The notes beneath the pieces are model-generated. The model was not told the DNA's origin and did not search any database. It saw nothing but the letters and a program-made list of their open reading frames with translations. A program made the position numbers and the translations under genes. From Chitinophaga nivalis (GTDB lineage Bacteria > Bacteroidota > Bacteroidia > Chitinophagales > Chitinophagaceae): a stretch of DNA of 64,000 nucleotides. The stretch is taken from the NCBI RefSeq assembly GCF_025989125.1, contig NZ_JAPDNR010000001.1, positions 2,462,301 to 2,526,300 of the forward strand. Direction: 5' to 3'. This document shows, piece after piece, positions 45,484 to 54,538 of this stretch (positions within the stretch are counted from its first letter, which is position 1; each line of letters opens with the position of its first letter).

Positions 45484-46518
45484 ATGCAATTGACCCTTCA
45501 TCCGTTTGAACTGAAATTTAAACACACTTTCAGAATTTCCCGGAAGGCAAAAGATGTACAGCCTTCCCTGGTAGTAGCCTTGTCGCAGGAGGGATACACC
45601 GGCCTCGGAGAAACCGTGGATAACTCCTATTATCACATGACCGTACCGGATCTGATAGCCGCTATAGAAGCTCACAGACCAGCTATTGAAAATTACACGC
45701 TTACACAACCCGCTATCTTCTGGCAGGATATGTATCCCCGGTTCCAGGATAATATGTTTGCCCTTTGTGCACTGGATATTGCTGCCTGGGATCTGTATGC
45801 CCGGCAACAACAAAAAAAACTATATGAGATATGGGAGCTGGACATCTCCCGTAATCCGCTCACAGATTATACAATTGGTATTGATACGATCGAAAACATG
45901 GTCATCAAACTAAAAGAATTTCCCTGGCCGATCTATAAAATTAAACTGGGTACGAAAGAAGATATCGACATTATCCGCGCACTCCGGCAGCACACCGATG
46001 CTGTTTTTCGGGTAGATGCCAATTGTGCGTGGGGAGTAGAAGAAACGTTGCGCAACGCTATTGCCATGCAGCCACTGGGCGTGGAATTTATTGAACAACC
46101 GATGCCGGCAGAAGAGAGGGAAGGTATGAAACGGGTATACGAAAAGGTGGCATTACCCGTGATAGCGGATGAAAGTTGTATCGTAGAGCAGGATGTAGCC
46201 CGCTGCCATGGCTATTTTCATGGCATCAATATTAAACTGACAAAATGCGGGGGCATTACACCGGCACTTCGCATGATTACGGAAGCACGGCGTTTAGGCA
46301 TGAAGGTGATGACCGGCAGTATGAATGAAAGTACCGTAGGTACTTCTGCTGCAGCGCATCTGCTGCCTTTGCTGGACTATGTGGATATGGACGGGCCGCT
46401 GCTGCTGGCAGAAGATACGGCGGAGGGTATCCGGATGGAAAACGGGCATATCATTTATGCCGACCGTCCCGGTACCGGCAGTGTACTATTGCCAGGCGCC
46501 CCGGCTTACAAAGGATGA
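45484..46518 (+). CDS. Dipeptide epimerase, enolase superfamily (L-Ala-D/L-Glu epimerase type)
   Basis: A 344-residue metal-dependent epimerase. The catalytic pair of lysines is in YKIKLG (Lys152 and Lys154) with another in NIKLTKCGG (Lys251 or Lys254). The magnesium ligands are Asp178 (VDAN), Glu204 (IEQP) and Asp229 (ADES), and the dipeptide-binding VDMDGP is present near the C-terminus. These place it in the L-Ala-D/L-Glu epimerase group, which recycles murein peptides, although related enzymes take other dipeptides. Its last 13 bp overlap the 3' end of the convergent TPR-propeller gene on the other strand. Confidence 0.92.
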   Translation: MQLTLHPFELKFKHTFRISRKAKDVQPSLVVALSQEGYTGLGETVDNSYYHMTVPDLIAAIEAHRPAIENYTLTQPAIFWQDMYPRFQDNMFALCALDIAAWDLYARQQQKKLYEIWELDISRNPLTDYTIGIDTIENMVIKLKEFPWPIYKIKLGTKEDIDIIRALRQHTDAVFRVDANCAWGVEETLRNAIAMQPLGVEFIEQPMPAEEREGMKRVYEKVALPVIADESCIVEQDVARCHGYFHGINIKLTKCGGITPALRMITEARRLGMKVMTGSMNESTVGTSAAAHLLPLLDYVDMDGPLLLAEDTAEGIRMENGHIIYADRPGTGSVLLPGAPAYKG

Positions 46519-49166
46519 ATACCTGCCTGACCATTTACTTCAAACACGATCATATGTCCTGGCTGTGCCGCCGGTAATACGGCACATATTTTTGTGCCGG
46601 TTTCCAGCTGGTTGTAATGACCGGGAGTGGTATCATCATTCGATCGGTATATCTTTACTTTATTGTCCTCACCCACCAACACGATACCTTCCGGCAGATG
46701 TTTTACCCAGGTGGCCCGGGTGCCGGACCGGGTGAGAAAAATACGCTTCCAGGTTGTTTCGCTTTCGGTATTAGATAGCACGAAAGCGCCGCCGGAAGAG
46801 GAGATGCTTATTTTCAGCTCTTTTTCATCCGGGTTGGCATACATCCGGTAAATGTGGTGTCCCATATCAAACAACTGCATGTTGCCGGACAGGTCGCATT
46901 TAATCAGGCTGCTGCCTGCTGAAAAGAAAAGATGCTGTCCCCGGTAGATGATACCCTGTACGGGAATATTGATCGCCAGATCTACCTGTACGGTGGCGCC
47001 ATCTACTTTGCAATCTACTGCATAGGCCAGCTGTCCTGTATAGGAATAGTGGCTGAGTACCAGTACACCGCTGGCGTGATGGATCGTAATAACATCCTTT
47101 TCTGTCAGGCAATAGCCCAATAAACCAGTGGGAAGCCAATCCGGACAGGTGATGACCACATCCCGAAAAAAGGAGTCGGGCGTATCTTTATTTTCCAGTC
47201 GTTTAGTTTCCATCCGCAGTGGCTGGCTGCCATGTACCATGATTGCCTCGCTGAACCGGGCATTGTGTACCAGCGTGAATTGCAGGTCAGGCGTATAGTT
47301 GCCTGGCCAGAGTACATATGCCCAGTTTTTCACCAGATCGAAACGCAGGAGATAAATGCCATTGGCTTTTACACCGATTAACAATGCCTGTCCTTTCCAG
47401 CTGGTGCCGGTGAGCCACGTTACATCTGCTGCAAACCGGAAAGTATTGATGGGAGGGGATACCGGCGGTGGCATCGTGTGCAGATAACGGGTGAGGTCAC
47501 TGGTCAGCAACGGATCTGCCGGGAAAAAATTACTCAGGGCAAACAGGTTTTCTCCATTATTTTCGAGCGATTGTTTACTGACAATTTCATAGGCAATATC
47601 CACAGCGATATTTTTTACAACCGGATCGTTATGCGTTGTGGTTACCTGCTGCAACACCTGTATAAAACTCTTAAAACGATGGGCCGGTGTATGGGTGGTG
47701 TATACTTGCTGTATCGCCTGTGGAAGAGGCGTAGCTACTTCAAAATATTGCTGCAGGCATCGTTCATGCTGTGTGTGGTGTTGCCAGCCATCCAGCAGTA
47801 AACCGGCTGCCTGTTCGGGTTGCTGCAGTTTATGACGCGAGATGCGGGCTGCTTCCAGCGGCTCGTTGGCGGCAATCGCTTTTTGCAGACTTACCTGATA
47901 CAAATCACCGGCCTTCTCCGGTTGTTGCAGGGTGACATACAGATCACCGGCTTTTTCATACTGCTCCAGTGATGCATACAAGCCGATGGCTTCCAGCAAT
48001 AGTCCGCCTCTTTCCAGGCAGGCTGCCGCTGTTGCAGGTTTGTTGAGATGACTTTCATACAGGGCGGCTGCTTCACGGAAGTAGCCACCTTGTTCCAGCA
48101 CATTGGCGGCATTGGAGTAGTCGCCTAACAGGGCCGCATACACGTAGGCCGCTTTTTTATAGTCTTTTTGCGCAATGGCATGGGCAGCCGCCAGCTGGTA
48201 TTTGTTGCGTAAGGCAGCATAATAGGTATCCGTGTTCCATTCATCTGCAGGGCCGCTGTTGCTTTTCAATTTACCAAGAGAGAAGGCTGTATCCCGCTTG
48301 ACCAGCTGAGTACCGGGTGTTGCGGCTGTGCCCCGGGAGGCATAGGGCTGATCCAGGGGAATGGCATACTGTAAAGCGGTATTCATATCAGTATCAAATA
48401 ACCGCATCAGCTTTTCCAGTTCATGCTGCCGTTTTTCTTCAATAGACGCCTGGGTTGCTTTCACCCATTTCATCCATTTGTAGCGCGATAAATCCGGTGT
48501 GCCAGGCAGCAGTCGTTTCAGGCCCCGGAATAACCAGAGCAGACTATTGGTGAAAATATAGAGGAGCTTATCTTTCAGGCGGGAGGAGGTGTTTTGATGA
48601 ACCATCATCTCCTCCAGTGGTCTGCTGTTGATCGTTTCGTGTATATCATCAAATAAACCGGTGGTTGCCGGTTGTATCCGGATGTAGGTCAGTTTAGCCG
48701 GTGGCGTTATACCATTACGGGCATAGTCCCAGTTAGCCGATCCGGCGGTGGTATATTGCAGTAAGTCTTGTAATGGAAACAGGTCTGTTTCCGCAAATCC
48801 GATGAAGCCAGTGGTGGGGTGTAACAGCTGCAAATCCCATATGAGTATACCCGGTAGCTCTGCATCGCTGACAGCAGGCGTCAGGGTGGCATTTACCGGT
48901 ACAAATAGTTTGTTGCCCAGGAGCCCGTAGGGATATCGGATACGGCTGCTGTCCGGTACCGGTGTGTCCTGAAATAATACGAGCAACCCGGCGGGTGTAA
49001 TACTACTGATGTCTGCCGGTACGGCTATGGCCCGCAGCGCCAGCATATCCATACCCCAGCTGCTGATTTCCTGCAACCATCCGGCAGCAGTGGCGCCAGG
49101 CACGAAGGCGGCTTTCGGCGTATGTATCGTATGCGGATGGAGTTGTAAACCCAGTGTTATCTTCAT
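46506..49166 (-). CDS. TPR-like plus beta-propeller protein of a MoxR-vWA-bpX ternary system (bpX6-like)
   Basis: An 886-residue protein. An N-terminal domain (about 1-175; LQEISSWGMDMLALRAIAVP, PYGLLGNKLFVPVNATLTP) is followed by a hydrophobic segment (about 201-220, LLYIFTNSLLWLFRGLKRLL), a charged linker, an alpha-solenoid of TPR-like repeats (about 312-470; YVYAALLGDYSNAANVLEQG, EQYEKAGDLYVTLQQPEKAG), and a C-terminal region of beta-propeller-like repeats (about 575-886). The N-terminal domain and the neighbours fit the bpX6-type component of MoxR-vWA-beta-propeller ternary systems. The family number is from memory and needs an HMM check. Its ATG overlaps the vWA stop codon by 4 bp (ATGA). 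It probably assembles around the vWA partner; the hydrophobic segment may bring it to the membrane. Confidence 0.75.
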   Translation of the reverse strand: MKITLGLQLHPHTIHTPKAAFVPGATAAGWLQEISSWGMDMLALRAIAVPADISSITPAGLLVLFQDTPVPDSSRIRYPYGLLGNKLFVPVNATLTPAVSDAELPGILIWDLQLLHPTTGFIGFAETDLFPLQDLLQYTTAGSANWDYARNGITPPAKLTYIRIQPATTGLFDDIHETINSRPLEEMMVHQNTSSRLKDKLLYIFTNSLLWLFRGLKRLLPGTPDLSRYKWMKWVKATQASIEEKRQHELEKLMRLFDTDMNTALQYAIPLDQPYASRGTAATPGTQLVKRDTAFSLGKLKSNSGPADEWNTDTYYAALRNKYQLAAAHAIAQKDYKKAAYVYAALLGDYSNAANVLEQGGYFREAAALYESHLNKPATAAACLERGGLLLEAIGLYASLEQYEKAGDLYVTLQQPEKAGDLYQVSLQKAIAANEPLEAARISRHKLQQPEQAAGLLLDGWQHHTQHERCLQQYFEVATPLPQAIQQVYTTHTPAHRFKSFIQVLQQVTTTHNDPVVKNIAVDIAYEIVSKQSLENNGENLFALSNFFPADPLLTSDLTRYLHTMPPPVSPPINTFRFAADVTWLTGTSWKGQALLIGVKANGIYLLRFDLVKNWAYVLWPGNYTPDLQFTLVHNARFSEAIMVHGSQPLRMETKRLENKDTPDSFFRDVVITCPDWLPTGLLGYCLTEKDVITIHHASGVLVLSHYSYTGQLAYAVDCKVDGATVQVDLAINIPVQGIIYRGQHLFFSAGSSLIKCDLSGNMQLFDMGHHIYRMYANPDEKELKISISSSGGAFVLSNTESETTWKRIFLTRSGTRATWVKHLPEGIVLVGEDNKVKIYRSNDDTTPGHYNQLETGTKICAVLPAAQPGHMIVFEVNGQAGIHPL

Positions 49167-51580
49167 CGTAATTGTTGTATAAACCGGCGGATATAATTGT
49201 TATAAAAATCTGGTACCGGCAGGGAAACCGGCGGGTGGTCATGCAGGAAATAATCATGGCCGCATACTACGCCATCGCTGGCCCACGCCGCGAGATAATT
49301 ATCGATTACCATGGTAAGGGTAATTTCCGGAATGGCCGTGTTGGCACTGCGCAGATGCAGGAATCCCCTGGAATCGGCAATGGCTTTACTACCATCGGCC
49401 CACATAAAACAAGTGAAGGTAATGTGCGGGTTCTCCGGTAAGGTCCAGGTGGTAGTGGCGCCTTTTACCGGAAATATGACAAGGGCATTGCTATCTGGTA
49501 ATGACTTGTCATTATTGCTGTCGGTATGTGTATACATCTCCTGTTTACCGGTTAATGTCAGGTGGTGATCCTGGTATAATGCCAATCGTCGTTTCTCGAT
49601 GATCAGGTCGCCGCCAACACTGATATAAATACTGGTAATGCGGCTGAGGGTACTGTAACCATTGCTCACAAAACGGAATACTTCATTCAGTTTTACCTGT
49701 GCCATCCGCTGGGTTTTAGCAGCGAGTGTCAATACCTGGCTTTCTTCCCCTGCCGGTGCGGTGGCGCCGGTGGCCGCCCAGATGCTGTAACGGTGGTTGG
49801 TACCCAGCAGGTGAAAGGTATCCTTGTCGAAAGCTACCTGGTAATCCCCATAGGGAATCATCGTGGAGATTTTCTTATGGCGATAGGTATCCAGGTTGAA
49901 TTCATGGATGGTGACCGTAGGATGATTTTTATCGATAACGAGTAGATACAACAGGAAGAAACGATTTCCAAAATGATAGATACCGGGTTCCAGGTAGTGA
50001 TATAAATTAATCGCTGCTTTATGGCGCTGCGGCCAGTATAATACCCGCAGATCGGTGGTAATACATACCACGCCGGTATCTCTGCCGAAGAAATTTTTAT
50101 CGGGCGCCCGTTTTAACCGCGAAGCCGGAATACGCAGGGGTGACACCTCCTGCTGCAGGATAACCGGCAGGGATGTTACCGGTTGCGGCATTTTTTCCGG
50201 TGTTCCAAACAACAGTTCCTGCAGGTCTACCTGCGCGCTGTTGCACAGTTTATTTCTGCCATGGGAATAGTCGTAGTATTGAAAGGTACCGTTTCGATCT
50301 ACCGTCAGCAGGTAATGCAGCCGTGCATGCCGGTCGCTGATAGCAGCTTGCAGGGCGGGTTGTTGCAGTTGCTGTGCAGCCGTGATAAAATAATAGGCAG
50401 TATCGGCAGCTGTATCTTGTTGCCACCAGGTATTTAAGGCGGCTGCGGGATGCAGGTGATTATCGAGCAGGGATAACATGGCTGTAATACCCTTCACACT
50501 ACGCAGGTCTACAGGGGTGATTTGTTCTCCTCCCAGCGTGTACACATATACGTTAGTATCTTTTTTTTGCTGCGCCTGGCAGGCCAGTGCTACCGATAGT
50601 GCAAAGATGCGGGGGAGGCCCCACATCCGGATGGTAATATCAATCAGGATAACCGTTCTTTTTTTAGCTTCCGCCGGTACCTGTTCCCGTCGCAGGTACA
50701 TGGCTTCATTATTGGAAAGACGGGCTGTCAGGATGTCTTCATCCTGTGCCAGTTCGCTGAGTAATAACCGGTCGTAGTTGCCTTTGTTGGTGATATCGGA
50801 GATACCGCCAAAGGAAGGGCCACTGCTGCTTTGGGTGTGCAGCGGAATATTAAGGGCTGCCAGCAGGTGGGTGGCCAGCCGGCTGATACCGGCAGTAGCC
50901 GTATCTGCCGCCAGCGTTGTGAAAAAATCACTTTCCGGTAAAGGAGCAGCTTCCGGCAATGCTGCCGGCCAGGCATTGGGTAGTGCGGTTAAGCCGGTGC
51001 GCAGTTGCATTTCCAAAGCGGTAGCATCCGGCACATGGGCTACGGTAGCCGCGAGATAGTGTAATTCTTTTTCCAGTTGTGCGGCATAGGAGCGGGAAGA
51101 CTTATAAATACCTTCATTGAAGAGTGGCAGCAGATAGGCCGCCTCATGCGCATTGACTTCCGGAGGCACCTGGCTGAACAGGGTATTCAGTAACAAGGCC
51201 CGGTGCCGGCCTGTCCGGTAGGTATCCGGTAGTTGTGCGATGATCCGGAATAAGTGCGATACTGTTTCCAGTAATGTTTTAAAGGTATCCGCCTTTTCCG
51301 GATCTTCCTGTGTAAAGGTGGTGAGAAAAAGCGCCTGTTCATCTGCCCAGGCAATAAACTGATTATTGTTTTTACAGGCGCACAGTACCCATAGGATGCT
51401 ACCCAGTGGCGGCCATCCGATAGGTGTCATTTCCTGTAACAAAGCGATGAGTTCATCCCGGTAGCAGAGTGTCAGGCCGGCAGCATATTCGATGACGTTG
51501 CCATTATCGGCCCAGCGCCAGTAATAACCGGCGGGTGCGCCGAAGTAATGCTGTAAATGTTCGTGTATGGACCTATCCAT
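49163..51580 (-). CDS. vWA-domain protein with C-terminal propeller-like region, ternary system core
   Basis: An 805-residue protein. A helical N-terminal part (about 1-250) precedes the block GGISDITNKG (about 258-267) and LSELAQDEDILTARL, then EAMYLRRE, a signature seen upstream of the vWA in these systems. The vWA domain (about 307-470) has an altered metal site: Asp314-x-Thr316-x-Arg318 (ILIDITIRMW) instead of DxSxS. After it come beta-rich repeats (about 500-790), likely the propeller. MoxR ATPases typically remodel complexes through vWA partners, and the MoxR gene is two genes upstream. The ATG at 51580 overlaps the preceding stop by 8 bp; a longer in-frame start is less likely. Confidence 0.8.
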   Translation of the reverse strand: MDRSIHEHLQHYFGAPAGYYWRWADNGNVIEYAAGLTLCYRDELIALLQEMTPIGWPPLGSILWVLCACKNNNQFIAWADEQALFLTTFTQEDPEKADTFKTLLETVSHLFRIIAQLPDTYRTGRHRALLLNTLFSQVPPEVNAHEAAYLLPLFNEGIYKSSRSYAAQLEKELHYLAATVAHVPDATALEMQLRTGLTALPNAWPAALPEAAPLPESDFFTTLAADTATAGISRLATHLLAALNIPLHTQSSSGPSFGGISDITNKGNYDRLLLSELAQDEDILTARLSNNEAMYLRREQVPAEAKKRTVILIDITIRMWGLPRIFALSVALACQAQQKKDTNVYVYTLGGEQITPVDLRSVKGITAMLSLLDNHLHPAAALNTWWQQDTAADTAYYFITAAQQLQQPALQAAISDRHARLHYLLTVDRNGTFQYYDYSHGRNKLCNSAQVDLQELLFGTPEKMPQPVTSLPVILQQEVSPLRIPASRLKRAPDKNFFGRDTGVVCITTDLRVLYWPQRHKAAINLYHYLEPGIYHFGNRFFLLYLLVIDKNHPTVTIHEFNLDTYRHKKISTMIPYGDYQVAFDKDTFHLLGTNHRYSIWAATGATAPAGEESQVLTLAAKTQRMAQVKLNEVFRFVSNGYSTLSRITSIYISVGGDLIIEKRRLALYQDHHLTLTGKQEMYTHTDSNNDKSLPDSNALVIFPVKGATTTWTLPENPHITFTCFMWADGSKAIADSRGFLHLRSANTAIPEITLTMVIDNYLAAWASDGVVCGHDYFLHDHPPVSLPVPDFYNNYIRRFIQQLR

Positions 51581-52304
51581 TTGCTGTGTCCCTCCTGGTA
51601 AGTCTGGCGGCACTTCTGCCGGCCGGTACAAAAGCTGCGGGGGAGATACGTTCCCACGCGCCGGTATGATCAAATAACAGCAGGTCTTCCTGCTGCGGAT
51701 TCAGTTGTGCGCTGATGAGGGAAGCAATGCCTGGCGGATTAAAGGTATAACCTGCCGGCAGCAACAGTTGCCCGTATTGTACATACGCTTTTCCCGGAAT
51801 AGCTGGCAAGGGGGTGCCGATGATCAGCACTTCGCCGTGTGCCGCTGCTGCAAAGGTCAATGGCTGCAGCCGGACGAGTGGCGCCGTTGCTGCATAATCA
51901 CACCAGATGTCCAGCGTGGTGCGGAGGGCGTTGCCGGGAAGTACCTGATCCGATGCAATGAGCTGTATGTTGCAGGGAGTGGGTAGTTGCGCGGGTAGCG
52001 CTGACACCGGCAATGTTATGGGGAGTACTGTTTGTAATGGTTGCCACGGGAGGTCTTCCAGTGTAGCCACTGGCGTTAGTCCGTTCAGCGGAAACAGTTG
52101 ACCGCCTGCATCCAGCAGATAGGTGTGCAGGGCAGGCAGGCTATGTAGCTGCGGAGCGATGGGCGCTGGCCACGGAATACCCCGCAACCAGATATATGTG
52201 GGCGTGACAGCGGCCTGCAGGCCGGGAAAACAACGTACCGGGCCCAGTGCAGCCAGACTGCCGGCGGGTAGTTGCATGACTATTTCCTGGATAGCGGGTG
52301 TCAT
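51573..52304 (-). CDS. Accessory bpX-type protein between MoxR and vWA genes
   Basis: A 243-residue protein, rich in Pro and Ala and mostly beta in character. Features are TYIWLRG near residue 40, FAAAAHGEVLIIGTPLPAIPG, and a C-terminal stretch with WERISPAAFVPAGRSAARL. Position and pattern fit one of the small bpX components of MoxR-vWA-beta-propeller systems (bpX2-like is my best guess from memory). It contains no catalytic motif I can see. The ATG at 52304 overlaps the MoxR stop (ATGA) and its own stop overlaps the vWA start by 8 bp, so its product should be made in step with both. A longer frame reaching 52382 lies inside the MoxR gene and is unlikely. Confidence 0.7.
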   Translation of the reverse strand: MTPAIQEIVMQLPAGSLAALGPVRCFPGLQAAVTPTYIWLRGIPWPAPIAPQLHSLPALHTYLLDAGGQLFPLNGLTPVATLEDLPWQPLQTVLPITLPVSALPAQLPTPCNIQLIASDQVLPGNALRTTLDIWCDYAATAPLVRLQPLTFAAAAHGEVLIIGTPLPAIPGKAYVQYGQLLLPAGYTFNPPGIASLISAQLNPQQEDLLLFDHTGAWERISPAAFVPAGRSAARLTRRDTANG

Positions 52305-53440
52305 GATTCCTGCATGATTTTTTTCCACAGTGCATCCATGGGTTGCATCACGAAGTGGCGTTGTGTAGGATTGGTAATCCATTCACAGCGGCTGTTGAGG
52401 TAGCGGAGCCGGTCTTTGATGGTAGACCGGTGCGCACTGCTCACCGAAGTATCCTGCCATTGTGCGGCTAATAGCTGCAGTTCCTTGTAAATTTCGTCTG
52501 CATCGGGCAGGCTGTTGACGCGGGCACGGGGATGTTCGTTGCCATCATCCGGATGCGTAGCGATGGCGGTATTCACGATGCCGGCTACGATTTCCTGTTG
52601 TGCAGTCGTGTCCCAGATATAACGTAACACCCACATGTCGGCCGGAATAGCTACCAGGCGTTTACAGAGCAAAGCACTGGCGGCCATGAGGCGCTGCAGT
52701 TTTACGGCTCTCCGGTCGGATACCATCAGCCCGGCGTTGCGGAGTTGTTGTATCAGGGTAATATATTCCGGCCGGATATTATCCAGGTTAACCATGCCTA
52801 TCAGTTGCTGCAATTGTTTTACTTCCTCACTGCTGATGAGCGGCCCCGTTGCAGGTGCCGACTGCTCCAGCTTCCAGCCGTTGTGCAATACTGCTTCCAG
52901 CTGTTGCGGATCTACATACTGACAGTTGACCCTGATGAGAAAACGATCGTATAAAGCCTGCAGGGCTTCTTCTTCCGGCAGGTGATTACTGGCGCCCACT
53001 ATCATGAGCGCTGGCAATGCTTTGGTTTCCCGGCCCCGGCGGAATACTCTTTCGTTCAGTACCATCAGCAGACTGTTTAATATGGCGCTGTTGGCGTTGA
53101 GTAATTCATCCAGGAAGATGAGCGAGGCCTCGGGCAACATACCGGTGGTGTTGGTGACCAGTTCGCCTTCCCGCAGTTTGCGGATATCGAACGGACCGAA
53201 TAATTCATTCGGTTCTGTAAAGCGGGTGAGCAGGTATTCAAAGGTGTCTCCATCCAGCAATTGTGCCAATGCCTTTACCAGGGCGCTTTTAGCGGTTCCC
53301 GGAGGACCTAGCAGAAAAATATGTTCGCGGCCGGCGAGGCAGATGCCCATCAGATCAATAATATCATCTTTTCCGGTAAAGGTATTTTTCAGTTGATGTA
53401 GTACATGATTCAACTTATCTACCAGTAATAATTCGTTCAT
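52301..53440 (-). CDS. MoxR-type AAA+ ATPase
   Basis: A 379-residue cytoplasmic AAA+ ATPase of the MoxR/RavA branch. Walker A is GPPGTAKS (45-52), Walker B is LIFLDE (107-112), the MoxR-typical insert FTEPNELFGPFD lies between them, sensor 1 is in IVGASNHLP, and the arginine finger is in YDRFLIRV. The C-terminal lid and an extra helical tail (about 300-379) follow. Members act as motor chaperones that load metals or remodel vWA-containing complexes. It lies 66 bp after the 213-residue protein gene and overlaps the next gene by 4 bp. The closest relatives are expected in MoxR-vWA ternary systems, not in the common Bacteroidetes MoxR-BatA operon. Confidence 0.92.
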   Translation of the reverse strand: MNELLLVDKLNHVLHQLKNTFTGKDDIIDLMGICLAGREHIFLLGPPGTAKSALVKALAQLLDGDTFEYLLTRFTEPNELFGPFDIRKLREGELVTNTTGMLPEASLIFLDELLNANSAILNSLLMVLNERVFRRGRETKALPALMIVGASNHLPEEEALQALYDRFLIRVNCQYVDPQQLEAVLHNGWKLEQSAPATGPLISSEEVKQLQQLIGMVNLDNIRPEYITLIQQLRNAGLMVSDRRAVKLQRLMAASALLCKRLVAIPADMWVLRYIWDTTAQQEIVAGIVNTAIATHPDDGNEHPRARVNSLPDADEIYKELQLLAAQWQDTSVSSAHRSTIKDRLRYLNSRCEWITNPTQRHFVMQPMDALWKKIMQES

Positions 53441-53506
53441 AAAAGGTATGGATGTATATAACAGATGCGGGGAGCGGAAAGATCCCGTTATCGGTAGTAT
53501 CGCTGC

Positions 53507-54148
53507 TTAAAGATATTGGTTTGTATCGCTGATAAATTGTTTGAAATCGGGCCAGAGAATATCTGTATAATTTCCAAGTGAAGCTTTTACAGCTTCTTTC
53601 ACAGCTGGTATCCGGCACCTGTCTGTATCCCTGGATGCGATGATTCTGTCTGCATATGCCTGCAACAGGGAAGGGTGTGCCAGAATATGATCCAGTACAG
53701 CCGTTACCGGTATATTCATACCAGTAGACGAAAAGGGCCAGACTGCAGCGGTTTCCTTCAGGTGCTGTACCAGCGGATCATCGGGCGACAAACCTTTGCT
53801 GAGGCTCACCAGATCGGGGAGGTAGCGCAGACACAGATCGGCGCCATAGATGGCTTCCGGTGTGATGGCATCCGGATAGGGCGTCAGCAGTATTTTAATC
53901 TGCTCTTCGCCCAGCTGTCGCAGCATGGCCAGTTGTACGGCTCTGTATATATATATGGCTGCCCACATAGCGGCTTTTTCATCAAAAGCAGGGGCAGTAC
54001 CAGGCATGTCCAGTATATCATTTTCATAATACTGATGCAATACTGTAGCAGTATCCTGTATTTCCTGTGTAGAAAAGGGATGTATAGTATCTGCGACAGT
54101 TACCTGGCCTTCCCGGATCAAGTGGGAGATAAAGGCGGATAAGTTCAT
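53507..54148 (-). CDS. Helical accessory protein of the ternary system (bpX4-like)
   Basis: A 213-residue mainly alpha-helical protein without signal peptide or membrane segment. The middle (AAMWAAIYIYRAVQLAMLRQLGEE), and LCLRYLPDLVSLSKGLSPDDPLVQHL with AVWPFSSTGMNI, resemble a conserved small component of MoxR-vWA-beta-propeller loci. I recall it as bpX4, but the family number needs an HMM search. It lies 66 bp before the MoxR gene on the same strand and 120 bp after the 89-residue gene. No enzymatic motif is visible. Confidence 0.65.
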   Translation of the reverse strand: MNLSAFISHLIREGQVTVADTIHPFSTQEIQDTATVLHQYYENDILDMPGTAPAFDEKAAMWAAIYIYRAVQLAMLRQLGEEQIKILLTPYPDAITPEAIYGADLCLRYLPDLVSLSKGLSPDDPLVQHLKETAAVWPFSSTGMNIPVTAVLDHILAHPSLLQAYADRIIASRDTDRCRIPAVKEAVKASLGNYTDILWPDFKQFISDTNQYL

Positions 54149-54268
54149 AGGTGAGCTTTTAGCTACTCGCGTTTAGCTGTAAAAAATACAAAATCAAAAT
54201 AAGAAAAATTAATTTCCTTCTGGCGTGCATGGCGCTTTGCTGTAAATGCATTCAGTACCCGGTAAGTG

Positions 54269-54538
54269 TTACTCGCTGGCTTCCTGCCAGGTTTGGACCA
54301 TAAAAACATAATCCATGATATAACCTGTGGCAATGATCATTTTGCCGGTTAGCGGTAACAGCGGATTGTCCATGAAAGGATTACAGCCTGCAGGACGGAT
54401 CAGGTAATCAAACTGATCTGCCACCAGGTATACACCCAGATGTTCGCTTTTGGTGTGTTTCCCGAAGGTGCGTAACACGAGGCGTCCTGTTACAGTGATG
54501 GTGGGAAGATTAATATCCCCTTTTTTATCTGCTGACAT
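54269..54538 (-). CDS. Small beta-rich protein overlapping the C25-type peptidase gene
   Basis: An 89-residue protein I do not recognise. It is dominated by alternating hydrophobic residues that suggest a small beta-barrel (INLPTITVTGRLVLRTFG, HLGVYLVADQFDYLIRP, GKMIIATGYIMDYVFMVQTW). An OB-like fold is a guess. The chosen ATG (54538) overlaps the peptidase stop by 14 bp, a sign of co-translation; an earlier in-frame ATG at 54583 lies deeper inside the peptidase gene. Tight linkage suggests it regulates, inhibits or presents the peptidase, but that is inference. Confidence 0.6.
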   Translation of the reverse strand: MSADKKGDINLPTITVTGRLVLRTFGKHTKSEHLGVYLVADQFDYLIRPAGCNPFMDNPLLPLTGKMIIATGYIMDYVFMVQTWQEASE

